From Fulvia fulva (Eukaryota > Ascomycota > Dothideomycetes > Mycosphaerellales > Mycosphaerellaceae), in NCBI RefSeq assembly GCF_020509005.1, contig NC_063020.1:1984001-2048000 (forward strand): a DNA stretch of 64,000 nucleotides, in the 5' to 3' direction. Positions 10,927-22,330 of this stretch are shown piece by piece (position 1 is the first letter of the stretch; every line of letters begins with the position of its first letter). The position numbers and the translations under genes were made by a program. Below the pieces are notes generated by a model, which had not been told where the DNA came from, made no database searches, and saw only the letters and a program-made list of their open reading frames with translations.

Positions 10927-11878
10927 CTCGTCGCTAACGCCTATGTCGTCGTATAATAAGCACTGTACGTCGGGTAGCGGTAGCGTGGATCGCACGCTAC
11001 TTTGCAGTCTAGAAGGGTTGGTAGAGAGCTCCACTCCGCTACGCTTACCTTGGGAGGTTCACAACCGCCAACAGCACATTTTTTCATTGCAAACTGTTAT
11101 CTTCTACTCGATGGGGGCCGCCGGAAAATAGGCATGGTGCTGAGTGAAAAGATGCCCATAATTGATGTGCGGCCCAAGCATATCAGTCCATTGAGAATCA
11201 GTGAGAGTGCATCGAGACGCAACGCATGAAGCAGCGAAGAAGCGATGTCATCATGTCGGTGGAGCTCAAGAATGCGGAGTCTGGGGCTATGACATTGACT
11301 AGTGTGGCGAAAGCTAAGTTCTATCACGTTAGAAGTGTGGGAAGTTATTGTACGGGCTCATATAGGGTGTTTCAAAAGCAGGTTGTGTATTGCATGTGTC
11401 TATCTAGAATAGACAGGTGTTGCTCTTGAAGAGGCTGCAGGTGACTAATCAGTCACCTGATTCTTGGCGTAAAGTTGGAAAGGCACCTTCGGGGTGCCTT
11501 GCTTTCTGCACTTTTAAAGGTCATCACCTCAGGGTAGTGACACCTTTCTGTTTTGGGCAAGTGTGTGCTATGTATAAGGTGCGAAAGCAGCGGATGATGT
11601 GGTAACAAGGTGGTAGTGTTGTTGCTAGCAGCAAGTTGGAGGCGTTTCTCGCGTTCTGATTGGACGCGCTGCTTTTGTCGCGCGCGTACGCTAGTGCTAG
11701 TGACAGGGGTGTTCTCGCCCTTGCGCTGTTAGCCAATAGGAGTCCGAGAAACACCTGTTAATGATAGTGCTAGGGCCGCACCGGTGAATAGTAGATACTT
11801 TGCCCTAGCTTCGTTATCGTCTATAGCATTAGTAGCTACTAGTGGCCGTGTTTTGCGCCTACTAGCGCTTCTAGAGAG
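10927..11878. other. Host-like noncoding spacer, RIP-free, rich in inverted repeats
   Basis: 0.95 kb between LINE-A and gypsy-1. No frame here shows a domain. It contains a near-perfect hairpin at 11438-11459 (9-bp arms, CAGGTGACT / AGTCACCTG), a 7-bp stem with TTCGG loop at 11481-11499 (AGGCACC/GGTGCCT), and 13-bp terminal-like repeats at 11413-11425 and 11746-11758. The last ~110 bp, next to gypsy-1, may belong to the same disrupted element as 18179 onwards. Confidence 0.5.
11413..11758. repeat. Candidate MITE-like foldback unit
   Basis: Ends acaggtgttgctc (11413-11425) and gagaaacacctgt (11746-11758) are inverted copies matching at 12 of 13 positions. A further inverted pair lies inside (gtttctcg...attgg near 11645 and ccaat...cgagaaac near 11733), plus two hairpins. 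No convincing target duplication is visible, so a foldback structure of other origin is possible. Confidence 0.35.
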
Positions 11879-11883
11879 GTGTC
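11879..11883. repeat. Left 5-bp target duplication of gypsy-1
   Basis: gtgtc, repeated at 18174-18178 immediately after the 3' LTR. Confidence 0.85.
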
Positions 11884-12403
11884 TGTCATGGTCTCCCCAC
11901 AGAGTGTACAGAAGGTGGGGACAGAAGAGCCTCAGAGTGCTCAGAAGTCGTCAAGAAGTGACAGTCCAGCTTGGTGTGTGAGCGCCAAGAATTACATGCC
12001 CCGCAACATTCACTACGGGACCCAGCCCTCCAAATTCACCCCTCTACCAAACCTGGACAGATTCACTTCGGCTCGTGACTATGTGACTCACGGCACTCCC
12101 GCGAGCACCCGCGACTGCGCTGGACCCTAGAAGAAGCACGTGGAAGACTCGGAACGTAGGGCAGGTTGGAATAAGGTTTTGAGCAAAGCTGCTAAGCGCG
12201 GCTTCGCACGGGTTAGCCCTATTGATGCGGGGACACGCACTCGCGAGGGTCGCGTATAAATATCTGGCCTTCCCTAGGCCTCTCTTGCTTTCTTCGTCTT
12301 TTGTTTTATGTAGCAATCATACTATACCCTTTTACATCTGCACTTCGCACCTATATTCTCGCTTTCACCCTTATATCTTATAGGCCAGGCTCTCGCCCTA
12401 ACA
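11884..12403 (+). repeat. Gypsy-1 5' LTR, unmutated
   Basis: 520 bp, TGTCATGG...CCCTAACA, normal CA/TG content. A TATA-like tataaata lies near 12255, the probable core promoter. Its partner at 17654-18173 has the same length but carries C-to-T and G-to-A changes at CA/TG sites. Confidence 0.93.
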
Positions 12404-13657
12404 TCACAAAAGACTAACAAACCGTTAACTACTCGAGTCATCCTTATAGGTGACTACGCTACCGATAGAGGTGTCAACCTCGACAACTAAGACACTCTAT
12501 TCCACTTTAGTAAGTAGACTAACATCCCCTTCTCGAACGCCGCTACCTTCGGTACCTAGGTAAACGCTAACCCCGACACCGCCTACGCTCTTATTAACCG
12601 TACCGTCTCCTCTTTCCGCGAGACCGCCTAGTAGGTCGAGCAAGTAAACAACTAAGTAATATACCTTTAAGGTATTATAAACACCTTCTAGAACCTCGCC
12701 CCGTACGCCGACGACAACCGCCGCTAGCACTTCTCTAAGAAGGTCAACGACCTAGACGAGTTCGACGGCAATAAGAGCAAGTTTAAGGCATTTAAGACAT
12801 AGCTCACTATTAAGCTATTAGCTAATGCCGACCACTTTCCGTAAGAGAAGGACAAAGTCACGTACGTCTTCTCCCTCCTTCGGGGAGACGCCGCGGCTTA
12901 GGTATAACACTATATCGACAACGCTACGTAGACTATCGGCTGCCCGGACGTCCTTACCTTAATATAGGACCTCCGTACTACCTTTAGTGATCTAGACCGT
13001 AGAGCTACCGCGTAGAACGCTATCTATAACCTCCTCTAGAAGAACAAGAGCTTCGCCGAGTACCTCGCGGCCTTTAACCGCGACATCGGGTTTACCGGCT
13101 ATAAGGAAGAGACTAAGAAGAGCACTCTCCGCCGTGGTTTGTTAGTAGAGCTTCTTCGAGCCCTCGAGGACAAGGACGTCGGTACTATAAGCTTCCGTAA
13201 GCTCGTCGAGACCTACTAGCGCCTCGACTCTAACATAAAACATACCGCCTCTCTCCTCGCTTCCCGTTCTTAAGGTCGTTAGCCTCGTAGTCCCGGAAGC
13301 CACTTCGCTACTCTACTAGGCGCCGCCGCTCCTACGGCTCTCCCTCCCGTCTCTATAGGTGACGCTATAGATCTTAGCGCTAGTGCCGCCGTCCCTCGAG
13401 TCTAGGGCCTCGTTAACGGTAAGCTCACTCCCGAAGAGAAGCTTCGCCGTCGCTAGGCCGGACTCTACACCTACTACGGCGGTCTAGGCTATATCGTAGC
13501 TAACTGTCCGTAGCTCGCTACCCGTAACGCCCGCAACCCGGTTCGCGGCGCTATCGGCGCTATCGAGCCTACTCCTACTACTCCCGCTAAGCAGGAAAAA
13601 GCCTAGGTCTTCCTTATCGACGCGATAAAGACTAAGAACAACGTTTACCGAAAGTGA
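12404..13657 (+). pseudogene. Gypsy-1 gag remnant
   Basis: A frame of 418 codons ends at TGA 13655-13657. In-frame TAA/TAG sit at likely former Gln/Trp positions. A central capsid-like helical region ends in an Arg-rich stretch, then a CCHC zinc knuckle near 13460-13515 whose first two Cys and the His now read Tyr (YTYYGGLGY...NCP), exactly the TGC-to-TAC and CAC-to-TAC changes RIP makes. Gag packages the element RNA into virus-like particles. The pol frame starts downstream in the -1 frame. Confidence 0.8.
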
Positions 13658-13659
13658 AG

Positions 13660-16600
13660 AGAGGAAAGAAGTTGAGGATTAATATAGTATAGCTAGACCG
13701 GTACGACGAGACGGGTAAGGACTACGCTTATAAACCGTTCGTCACGAATGTAAATATCGGCTTAAAGAAACTCTCTTCTTCTAATCTCACTCTTATAGAC
13801 ACTAGCGCACTAGGCGAGTCTTTTATAGACTATAAACTCGCGACCTCTCTTAACCTCGAACCCTAGGAACTAAAGTACCCTCGTACCCTTAAACTCTTTA
13901 ACGGCACGGAGACTACTACTAGTAAGATTACTTATGTTATACACACGTTAATCACCCTCGGAGGCAAGCGTATGTCGATCACTAGCTTCCTTACGTCCCT
14001 ACCGTATTAGAAGTTTATCCTCGGCCTCCCCTAGTTTAGACGACACCGACCTATTATCGACTAGACTTCCCTTACTATTAGCTTCCCTCTAGAAGTTCCT
14101 CCGGCACCTCCGCCTTCTCCGCCGCCTTAGCGCGGTCCTAAGTATACTAGGATCTTCTAGGTGAACGCCGCTACCTTTACTACTACTACTAAGTAGCCTA
14201 AAGCTTAAGTCTTCGCCGCCTCTCTCCGCGATATCGACATCGCCCTCGAGAAGCTCGATAAGAAGCGTATACCTACCGACCCTACTACGAAGGTCCCTCC
14301 TTAGGTATACTATATCCTCTACGTATTCGATACTAAAGCCGTAGACGAGCTACCTCCTTATCGCCCTTGCGACTATAAGATTGAGCTAGAAGAAGGTATA
14401 GAGACACCGTTCGGACCGTTATATTCTATGTCCCGAGAAGAGCTTATCGTCCTTAAGAGATACCTCGAAGAGAACCTAAAGAAGGGGTTTATTCGAGCGA
14501 GCCGTTCTAGCGCTAGTAGTCCCGTTATGTTCGTTAAGAAGCCCGGCGGTAGTCTACGCTTCTACGTAGACTACCGAGGCTTAAACGCTATTATAAAGAA
14601 GAACCGCTACCTAATACCGTTGATTTAGGAGACGCTCGAGCGCCTCTCTAAGGCTAAGTACTTCACTAAGCTCGATGTCATCGCTACGTTTAACAAGTTA
14701 CGAATAGTAGAAGGATACGAGTATCTTATAGCCTTCCGTACTCGCTACGGGCTATTCGAGTCGCTCGTTATGCCCTTCGGCGTTTATAACGGGCCTAGTA
14801 CCTTCTAGAACTTTATTAACGACATCCTTTAGGAGTTCCTCGATTAGTTCTATACTGCCTACATCGACGACATCCTAGTCTATAGCGAGACTAAGGAGGA
14901 GTACCGCGAGCACGTCTATAAGGTCCTTTAGAAGCTCGTAGACGCCGGCTTATAGCTCGACATCGACAAGTACGAGTTTAAGAAGACCGAAGTCAAGTTC
15001 CTTAGTTTGATTATTACCGTAGACGGCATTAAGATAGACTAAGAGAAGGTCAACGCTATCGTCGAATAGGATACTCCTCTAACGTTAAGGAGGTCTAGGG
15101 TTTCCTAGGCTTTACTAACTTCTACCGCCGCTTTATCTACGTATTCTCGGGCGTAGTACGCCCTTTAACGAAGCTTACGCGTAAGGGTGAGAAGTTCGCC
15201 TAGACCGACGAATACTAGGAGGCTTTTGACTTGCTTAAAGCGAAGTTTATTAAGAACCCGCTTCTATAGCACTTCGATTTCGAACTAGAGACCCGTATAG
15301 AGACTAACGTATCCGACGGCGTAGTAGGCGGTGTCCTACTATAACGCCGCTCGCCTAAATCCCCCTAGTTACCTATCGCCTTCCTCTCTAAGAAGATGAC
15401 CGCTACGGAGTATAACTACGAGATCTACGATAAGGAGCTTCTCGCTATCGTTAAAGCTTTCGAAGAGTAGCGCCCCGAGCTCGAAGGCTCTACTATACCC
15501 GTCTAAGTAAGCTCCGACCACAAGAACCTCGTCTACTTTATAAAGAGCAAGCTACTTAATCGTCGCTAGGCCCGCTAGAGCGAGTTCCTCTCCCGGTTTA
15601 ACTTTATGATCTCGTATACGCCCGGTAAGGCTAACTCGATAGCCGACGCCCTTACCCGCCGCCCTAGTGACTCTCTAATTGATCGAAGAGGGGGCCGGCA
15701 AATCGTAGGGCAACAAGTCATCAAAGAGTATAACCTCTCTTCCGAGCTTCGAGAGTACCTATCGAACGGCTAGCCTACGCTCGCCGCTTCCTTTACTACT
15801 CTCGTGCTCGCTCCTACCTACCTTAACGAGAGTGACGATGAATCCGAGCCTAAAGAATACGCCTCGGACGCTAAGGACTTAAACGACGATAAAGAGGGCT
15901 TAGTAACGACCGACGGCTTATCCGAATTAGACTTTAAGGGGTTTAATAATAAGGAGCAGCCCGAAGGCATTATAGCACGAGTACGAATAGCGTACGATGC
16001 CGACATAGACGCCTAAGAGTTAGTTTAGGCCCTTAGATCTAGCGCGAGGACATTCCCGGGCTTCTCGCTATCCGAGTACGAGCTCTAGGAAGGTGTCGTC
16101 TACTTCCGTAAGAAGCTTTACGTACCGTAGCCCGAAGGCTCTAATATCCGAGCTAAGATTCTTTTAATCGTCTACGACTCCGCCTCTAGGGGTCACCTAG
16201 GCGTAGCTAAGACCTATAAGCTCCTCGCTAGGTATTACTAGTAGCCGTATTCCTAGAAGGACGTCCGCCGCTACGTACTAAACTACGCTACTTACCGAAG
16301 AGCTAAAGCTAACCGCTACCGTCCCTACGGTCTCTTATACCCTCTCCCGGCTCCTAATCGTCCGTAGAAGCATATTACTATAGACTTTATTACCGATCTT
16401 CCTTACGGTAAGACCTTTAGCGGCGTAAAAGTAAAGGCCCTTCTAGTAATCGTGGACCGTTACTCTAAGGACCGGTATATAATCCCGTACTAGAGTATGA
16501 CCGTAAAGGAGACTACTCGCTTGTTCTACGAATTCGTCTAGCGCTTTTAAGGCCCCCCGGATAGTATCACCTCTAACAGAGGCACCTAGTTCATCTCGTA

Positions 16601-17390
16601 CTTCTAGAAGCGTCTATATACTATCCTAGGCATCAAGTATAACCTCTCGACCAGTTTTTAGCTACAGACCGACGGCTAGACCGAAATTACGAACACTATC
16701 CTCGAGTAGGTCCTTCGTTACTTCGTCGACTACTACTAGAAGGATTAGCCTTAGTATATCCCTACGGTAGAGTTCGCTACTCGTAACTAGGACTCGGAGA
16801 CTACTAGCTACTCTCCCTTCTATACTACGAGAGGTTACTACCCTCGTATAGGTATAGAACTAGAAGAACCTCTCCCGCCTACCGAAGACGTAAACGAGTA
16901 AGTAGTAGACAAGTTCGCTACTATACTCTTATAGATCTATAAAGAAGTTTACGACGAGATAGTGTACGTATAAGCAATCTACGAGGATCAAGCTAATCGT
17001 CGTCGCTAGCTAGCTCCCGACTACTAAGTAGGCGATATAGTCTACCTCAACTCTAAGAATATTAAGACGGACCGCCCCTCTAAGAAGCTGAACTAGAAGA
17101 ACCTAGGTCCTTTTGAGATTACCGAGCGTATTAGTTTACACGCCTACCGTCTAGCTCTTCCTACGAACATAAAGATCTACGACGTCTTCTATCCCGTACG
17201 CCTTCGGCCGTCGGCTAAGGACCTATTCCCGAACCAAAACCAAGACATACTAGGTCCTCCCGATAAAGTAGAAGTCGACGAGCCTATTAACCTACCTTCT
17301 AACGACTATGCCGTCCGTAAGATCCGGGGAATCCGCGTAGAGCCTAACGACGTTAAAGGACTACCGCCGATTAAGTATAAAGTCGAATAG
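13660..17390 (+). pseudogene. Gypsy-1 pol remnant (PR-RT-RH-IN-chromodomain)
   Basis: Protease active-site box LIDTSALG at about 13792-13815. RT from about 14428 with [18 protein letters not shown] and catalytic YIDDILVY near 14859-14882. A 1-nt deletion near 15077 then shifts to the -1 frame, where [18 protein letters not shown] resumes. RNase H about 15280-15660. Integrase zinc finger near 16190-16300 (H kept, several Cys/His now Tyr), core with ITIDFITDLP near 16380 and SITSNRGTQF near 16562 (catalytic Asp now Asn). Codons TAG/TAA occur throughout. The only long open piece (14428-14628) is a chance survivor. Confidence 0.85.
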
Positions 17391-17540
17391 TAAGGTTGCC
17401 CTAAGTAGGATACCTTATAGGAACCTATCTAACATATCATCTTTAATCGTCAAGTAATCGAAGAATACTACGCCCGCGTAGACGGCCTAGAAGTTAATAT
17501 CGGCAGGCTCTTCGAATCTGAGCTCTTCGACGGGGCTTAC
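17290..17540 (+). pseudogene. Gypsy-1 chromodomain-like C-terminus
   Basis: After integrase the frame reads RKIRGIRVEPNDVKGLPPI, KYKVE(stop)QG and HIIFNRQVIEEYYARVDGL, the pattern of a fungal retrotransposon chromodomain. These domains bind modified histone H3 and steer insertion into heterochromatin. One or more aromatic cage positions are lost through TGG-to-TAG changes. Confidence 0.65.
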
Positions 17541-17653
17541 TAATAGTGTATCGACTATAACATTAGGCCTAGGCCTAGTACTAAAGCTGAACATCCTCGA
17601 TATATAGAACTACTACGGCTTCGTAGGAACTTAGCTTTGTTCGGGGGGGCTAC

Positions 17654-18173
17654 TGTTATAGTCTCCCTATAGAGTGTATAGAAGGTAGGGACAGAAGAGC
17701 CTTAGAGTGCTTAGAAGTCGTTAAGAAGTGACAGTCTAGCTTAGTGTGTAAGCGCTAAGAATTATATACCCCGTAACATTTACTACGGGACCTAGCCCTC
17801 CAAATTTACCCCTCTACTAAACCTTAACAGATTCACTTCGGCTCGTGACTATATAACTTACGGCACTCCCGCGAGTACCCGCGACTACGCTAGACCCTAG
17901 AAGAAGCACGTGGAAGACTCGGAACGTAGGGCAGGTTGGAATAAGGTTTTGAGTAAAGCTACTAAGCGCGGCTTCGTACGGGTTAGCCCTATTAATGCGG
18001 GGACACGTACTCGCGAGGGTCGCGTATAAATATCTAGCCTTCCCTAGGCCTCTCTTACTTTCTTCGTCTTTTGTTTTATGTAGCAATCATACTATACCCT
18101 TTTGTATCTACACTTCGTACCTATATTCTCGCTTTCACCCTTATATCTTATAGGCTAGGCTCTCGCCCTAATA
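17654..18173 (+). repeat. Gypsy-1 3' LTR, RIP-mutated
   Basis: 520 bp, TGTTATAG...CCCTAATA. In the first ~140 bp I count about 17 differences from the 5' LTR, all C-to-T in CA or G-to-A in TG. The G-tract just upstream is the polypurine tract. Confidence 0.93.
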
Positions 18174-18178
18174 GTGTC
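18174..18178. repeat. Right 5-bp target duplication of gypsy-1
   Basis: gtgtc, identical to 11879-11883. Confidence 0.85.
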
Positions 18179-18449
18179 CGTAAAGATAAAGCCGTTCGGT
18201 ATTCGTTTCGAGATAAGGTAAGGCCGCTACTACGGGCTTCTTAGGCGTCTATTGGCTCGTTACCTCCTAATACGGCTATAGAGGGCACTAAGGTACGTAG
18301 GTCTACGCCTTCCTTAGCTATATTAAGCAGCTTAACGAAGTGCTTATGCTTCTATAGTAGAAGCAGCTTAGTCAGCCCGTCTATAGGCATGTCGTTAGTA
18401 CTAAGATACTTGATCTCAATGTCTCCGCGCTAGTCTCGCTATTAGAGCT

Positions 18450-20250
18450 AGTAGTAGTAGATATTAACGTAGCGTAGCTTCGTATTAAGCTTTTGCCCTT
18501 ATTAGTCAATAAGGCGGATAGTCTACGTATTATCGTAGTATAAGTAGGTACGCTAATTAAACTAAAGGTATATCTTAGTAAAGACTCGTTTCTACTATAT
18601 AAGCTCTAAGGCGGCTTACGAAAGCCCGAGTAGCTTAGCCTCTATTAAGGACTTAGTAATAGTGATTTGTTTAGATACCTTATAATCTACTAGTCTACCG
18701 AATAGTATAAAGACCTAGCTATTTAAGCTAGTCCTATTATTATTTATGTCCTAGGATACGTCTAATACTCTATTAAGAATATATAGGCCGTAGGTCAAGT
18801 ATATAGGTATAGGTATGTTATATAGCTAGATTACGTAACTAGGGTTTACTAGCCTATAGGCTAGTAAACATCCGGACACCTAGTATCTACTTATATTAAT
18901 ACTAGCGATACTATATATAGATATACGCTATCCTATTAAGTCCTTCTTTGTCTTTTATATAATCCGCCGTCTTCTACTACTACGTAACTCGTACCTATTT
19001 AATATACTCTAAAGAACTTATAGTTACTACCGAGGTACTCTAGTTAGCTATAAAGGCTAGTAATATATTTACTAGCGCTATATATAAGGTAGAGGTTCTT
19101 AGTCTCTAGAGGAATAGCGTAAGTACTAATCTATAAGCTTAAGGTATGTCTTAGTTAGCTTAGTTAGATACTACGATAGTATAGATAAGGAAAAGGCAAT
19201 ATTAGGCCGCGTATATATAGCGGCGAAGTTAAGGGATCCTATACGTTATTAGTACGTAAGGTTAGTAATAGAGGTGGGTTAATAACCCTCTAGAACGGTC
19301 TAATTAAGGTGTTAATCTACTAGTAATATCGGTTTACGTATATTAGTAGATATAATAAACTTAGCGGCTAGCTTCTTAATATAGTCTTCTTAAGAGAGCT
19401 ATAGTAAGCGCTTATTTCTATTGCGCGTAACCTTGATTCCTAGGAACTAGGAGAGATTACCGAGCTCGTATATCTCGTACTTAGTAAGTAGCCGCTACTT
19501 AATATTAGTAGTATAGGCCTTATACTTACGGTAGTAGAGTATAACTAGGTCATTAACGTAAAAGAAGAATATAACCTTATTGTTATAGTAGATATACTCA
19601 GAGTCCGATAGAGGTACTAGTCTAAGGGAGGCTAGCGTCTCGGTTAGGGAGTTATACTATAATAAAGGAGACTCCTTTAGACCGTAGAGGGCCTTAACTA
19701 GCTTAAGGGCGTGTCTATAGGATAGCCTATCGATTCTAGGAGGTAGTTATAGATATATAGTATATAGTAGGTCCGAGTTTAGGAAGGCGTTAATAATATC
19801 GAATTGTTCGGCTTCTAGGTCGAAGCTCGCGGCTATAGTATAGTAGAGGCGGAACATACTTACTAGTAGTATAGCGGCGTATATATCTAAGTGTGTTCCT
19901 TATAAATCGCCTCTTACGTATAGCCTAGCCTTAAAGCTCTTTAGTATACTATACTCGTCTAGTTTATACTTATATACCTACTTTAGCGATAGTAGTAGCT
20001 AAAGTCCCTCCTCTTACTAAGTATCCTAATCCTTCTCTTCCTTTATTACCTATCTAAATGTGCCTATTACTAGGGCTTTAGTAAACTCCTTAGCTATAGC
20101 TTCGATCTACTATTAGGAGAAGCGGTGTTTTATAGCGGCTCGGTAGTTAGAAGGTTTAGGCAGAAGGTTATCGCGGTATATAGAGGTAGTAGTATTAATA
20201 CGCCTTAGAGGGCTATTACCTCTTCGTATAGAGCTTCGATCGCTCTTATT
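18450..20250 (-). pseudogene. Copia-1 reverse transcriptase and RNase H remnant
   Basis: The RT catalytic box reads FFFYVNDL at about 19548-19575; the usual YVDD has its first Asp changed to Asn by G-to-A. RNase H lies near 18480-18740 with KQITITKSLIEAKLLGLSQA, corresponding to the copia S-T-E-A-E-x-L-A-L motif. Both are inactivated by mutation. Confidence 0.75.
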
Positions 20251-20949
20251 GTAATAGGCGCGTATTCTAGGTCGTATACTAGACATCTAGCTAATAATTA
20301 TATTAGCGACTATAATCTAGTATAGTATATAGTAGAAGTAGGCCGTTCGTAGGCGCTTTCTATTCTCTATAACTATATAGTTAGACTCCTCTAGTATATA
20401 GAGCTCTAGCTCTAGGGGGAAGAGTAGTATATTAGACGCGTTATTTATTAACGCGTCTTCTAGTAGTATAAATATAAATAGATATAGCTCGCGATTAGGG
20501 TTCGTATTACCTATAATCTCCTTACGGTCTTCTACGGTAAGGGCATCTATTATCTACTACTATAGGGTGTCGTAGTAGTTAGTAGTGTTATGTACTAACT
20601 ACTATATATTGTCTTAAGTCACGTGATCTATTACGTACTCGATTTGCCGGTTCTTTTAGTTATATATTACTTACTCGCGGTGTTACGGCTAGTATAGTTC
20701 TTATCTAAGGAGCTTTTAGTAAGCGTCTCGAGGTTACTAGGTATACGGCTACTAAGCCTATTCTTCTACCCCCTCGGCCTATACTATGTCTTGCTCGTAA
20801 TAAGCGATATGTAGGTCGTAGTATTATTTAGGCTCTTTAGCCGGTTCCGCTATTACGATATTCTCGATAGGGGTCGTATACCCTACTATAAGCCGTAATA
20901 GGTTATAGAACGTAGTCTTATCGAAGAGGACGTCCTTAACTCGTATAAC

Positions 20950-22330
20950 CCTATCTTTAATAGGTCCTATACGCGGTAGATGATAGTAGAGTCGTGTCCT
21001 ATAAGGTAGCCTATAAGCGCTCTCTCTTAGAGTTTCTCGCTCTTACTAGGCTAATCTAGTCTATAGATAAACACGTATATAAGGGAGCCATATACTACTA
21101 TATAACCTACGTTTGGAATTCGTCCTATTACTAATTTAAATAGGGTCTTCTAGCCCTTTAACTAGATAGGGGATTGCTAGAGGATATATACCGCTACTAT
21201 AGTATATTATTATAAAAGCTTTTCCGGTAATTATACGTAGATACGAATAGTTCTACCTATAGTAATAATTAGAGCTCTAGCTCTTTCTACTAGGTCCTAC
21301 GTAGGCGCGTATTCCACGGTTACGTACTATTTAATCTTGTTGTTATTATTAACTAAGCGAAACACCTTCCTAATAGCGGGCTTGTTATCGCTATAGAAGT
21401 ATACGAACCTACGACTAATAAAGTGAATAAAGCTTAGTAGGCTATTAAAGTAAGCTAATACCGATTACTAATTTCTGTTCTTAATAGTGAACTAGAAGTG
21501 TCTATAGCTATCTAGATCGTAGAAGTAGACGAGGTACCAATTACTGTTATAGGCGATAGTAAATTCTACTAAGTCTATAGCTATATAGCCGTATAGAGTC
21601 ATTACCCTAATAGGCTAAGACCGATTATATACCTTATAAGCTTTACTAAGCCTATATACTTTATAATATGTAGTAAGGGGTACGCTTAGACTATCGTTAA
21701 TAATCACCCCCTTAACTCTAAGCGGTAACTACTTAATACGTTTAGCGCTAATATAACTAAAGATTTAATACTACTAGCGGCTAGAGAGCTTTCGGTGTTT
21801 AATAGGGGTCCTACTAGACGTAGCTATATCTTTAGTACCCCTAGTACTATTTATAACTACGAGAATAGTACGGTTACTATCCTCTTAAGTAGTTAGCGAT
21901 ACTACGCTATTAGTAGGTTTATCGCCTATGTTTGTACCCCTACTAATAGTACTAATAAAGTATACGTTACGTATCTTTTTAGTGACCTTCGGTAGTACTA
22001 GGCCCTCTTTTATAGGCTATTAATAAATGATAGGTGACTTAGGTAGTATAACTACCTTAAAGAAAGGGATTGTACTAGTAGGGCGGTATAGGTCTATCAA
22101 TTTAGTATTGTTATACTATATTGAATTGCTACGTTTGTACTACTAGAGTCCGGCTATTTCTATACGTATATAAGAGATGACGTTTAGATAAAAGCCTAGG
22201 TAGTAAGCTATATCTAGTAAGGTGAATAAATGGCCCCTAATTGATATATAAACACGCCCTAACACTATAATTAGAAAGGTGGTTGTTCTAGTCTAGATTT
22301 CTAAGGTAGTAAGGTGCTCTATAATAAACT
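20950..22330 (-). pseudogene. Copia-1 integrase remnant
   Basis: The minus strand shows YIAIDLVEFTIAYNSNWYLV (about 21520-21580), then YSDNKPAI and ERARALIITIGRTI near 21300-21220. This is the D...D...E layout of copia integrase with the first two Asp preserved. TAA/TAG occur at Gln positions. Confidence 0.7.

Larger units (their letters stand above)
11884..18173 (+). mobile_element. Gypsy-1: complete Ty3/gypsy chromovirus, RIP-degraded
   Basis: 6,290 bp with two 520-bp LTRs (11884-12403, 17654-18173) starting TG and ending CA (TA after RIP), and a 5-bp target duplication gtgtc. Order on the plus strand: gag (12404-13657), protease, reverse transcriptase, RNase H, integrase, chromodomain-like C-terminus, then a G-tract (gggggggc) as polypurine tract just before the 3' LTR. 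The gene order and chromodomain identify a chromovirus. All proteins are broken by RIP stops, and pol also has a 1-nt deletion near 15077. The 5' LTR alone is unmutated. Confidence 0.95.

Noticed and set aside
10927..11430. Small host ORFs (for example 11002-11229, 11226-11429)
   Set aside because: Short, overlapping, no domain and no signal; better described as noncoding.
14428..14628. Identical 66-aa genes at 14428 and 44287
   Set aside because: They are the same RT fragment in two copies of one retrotransposon, not separate genes.
15804..16016. Apparent 70-aa gene
   Set aside because: It is a surviving open piece of gypsy-1 pol between RNase H and integrase.
20600..20640. CACGTG site inside copia-1 as a regulatory element
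   Set aside because: It lies within a dead pol gene; one hexamer is not enough evidence.
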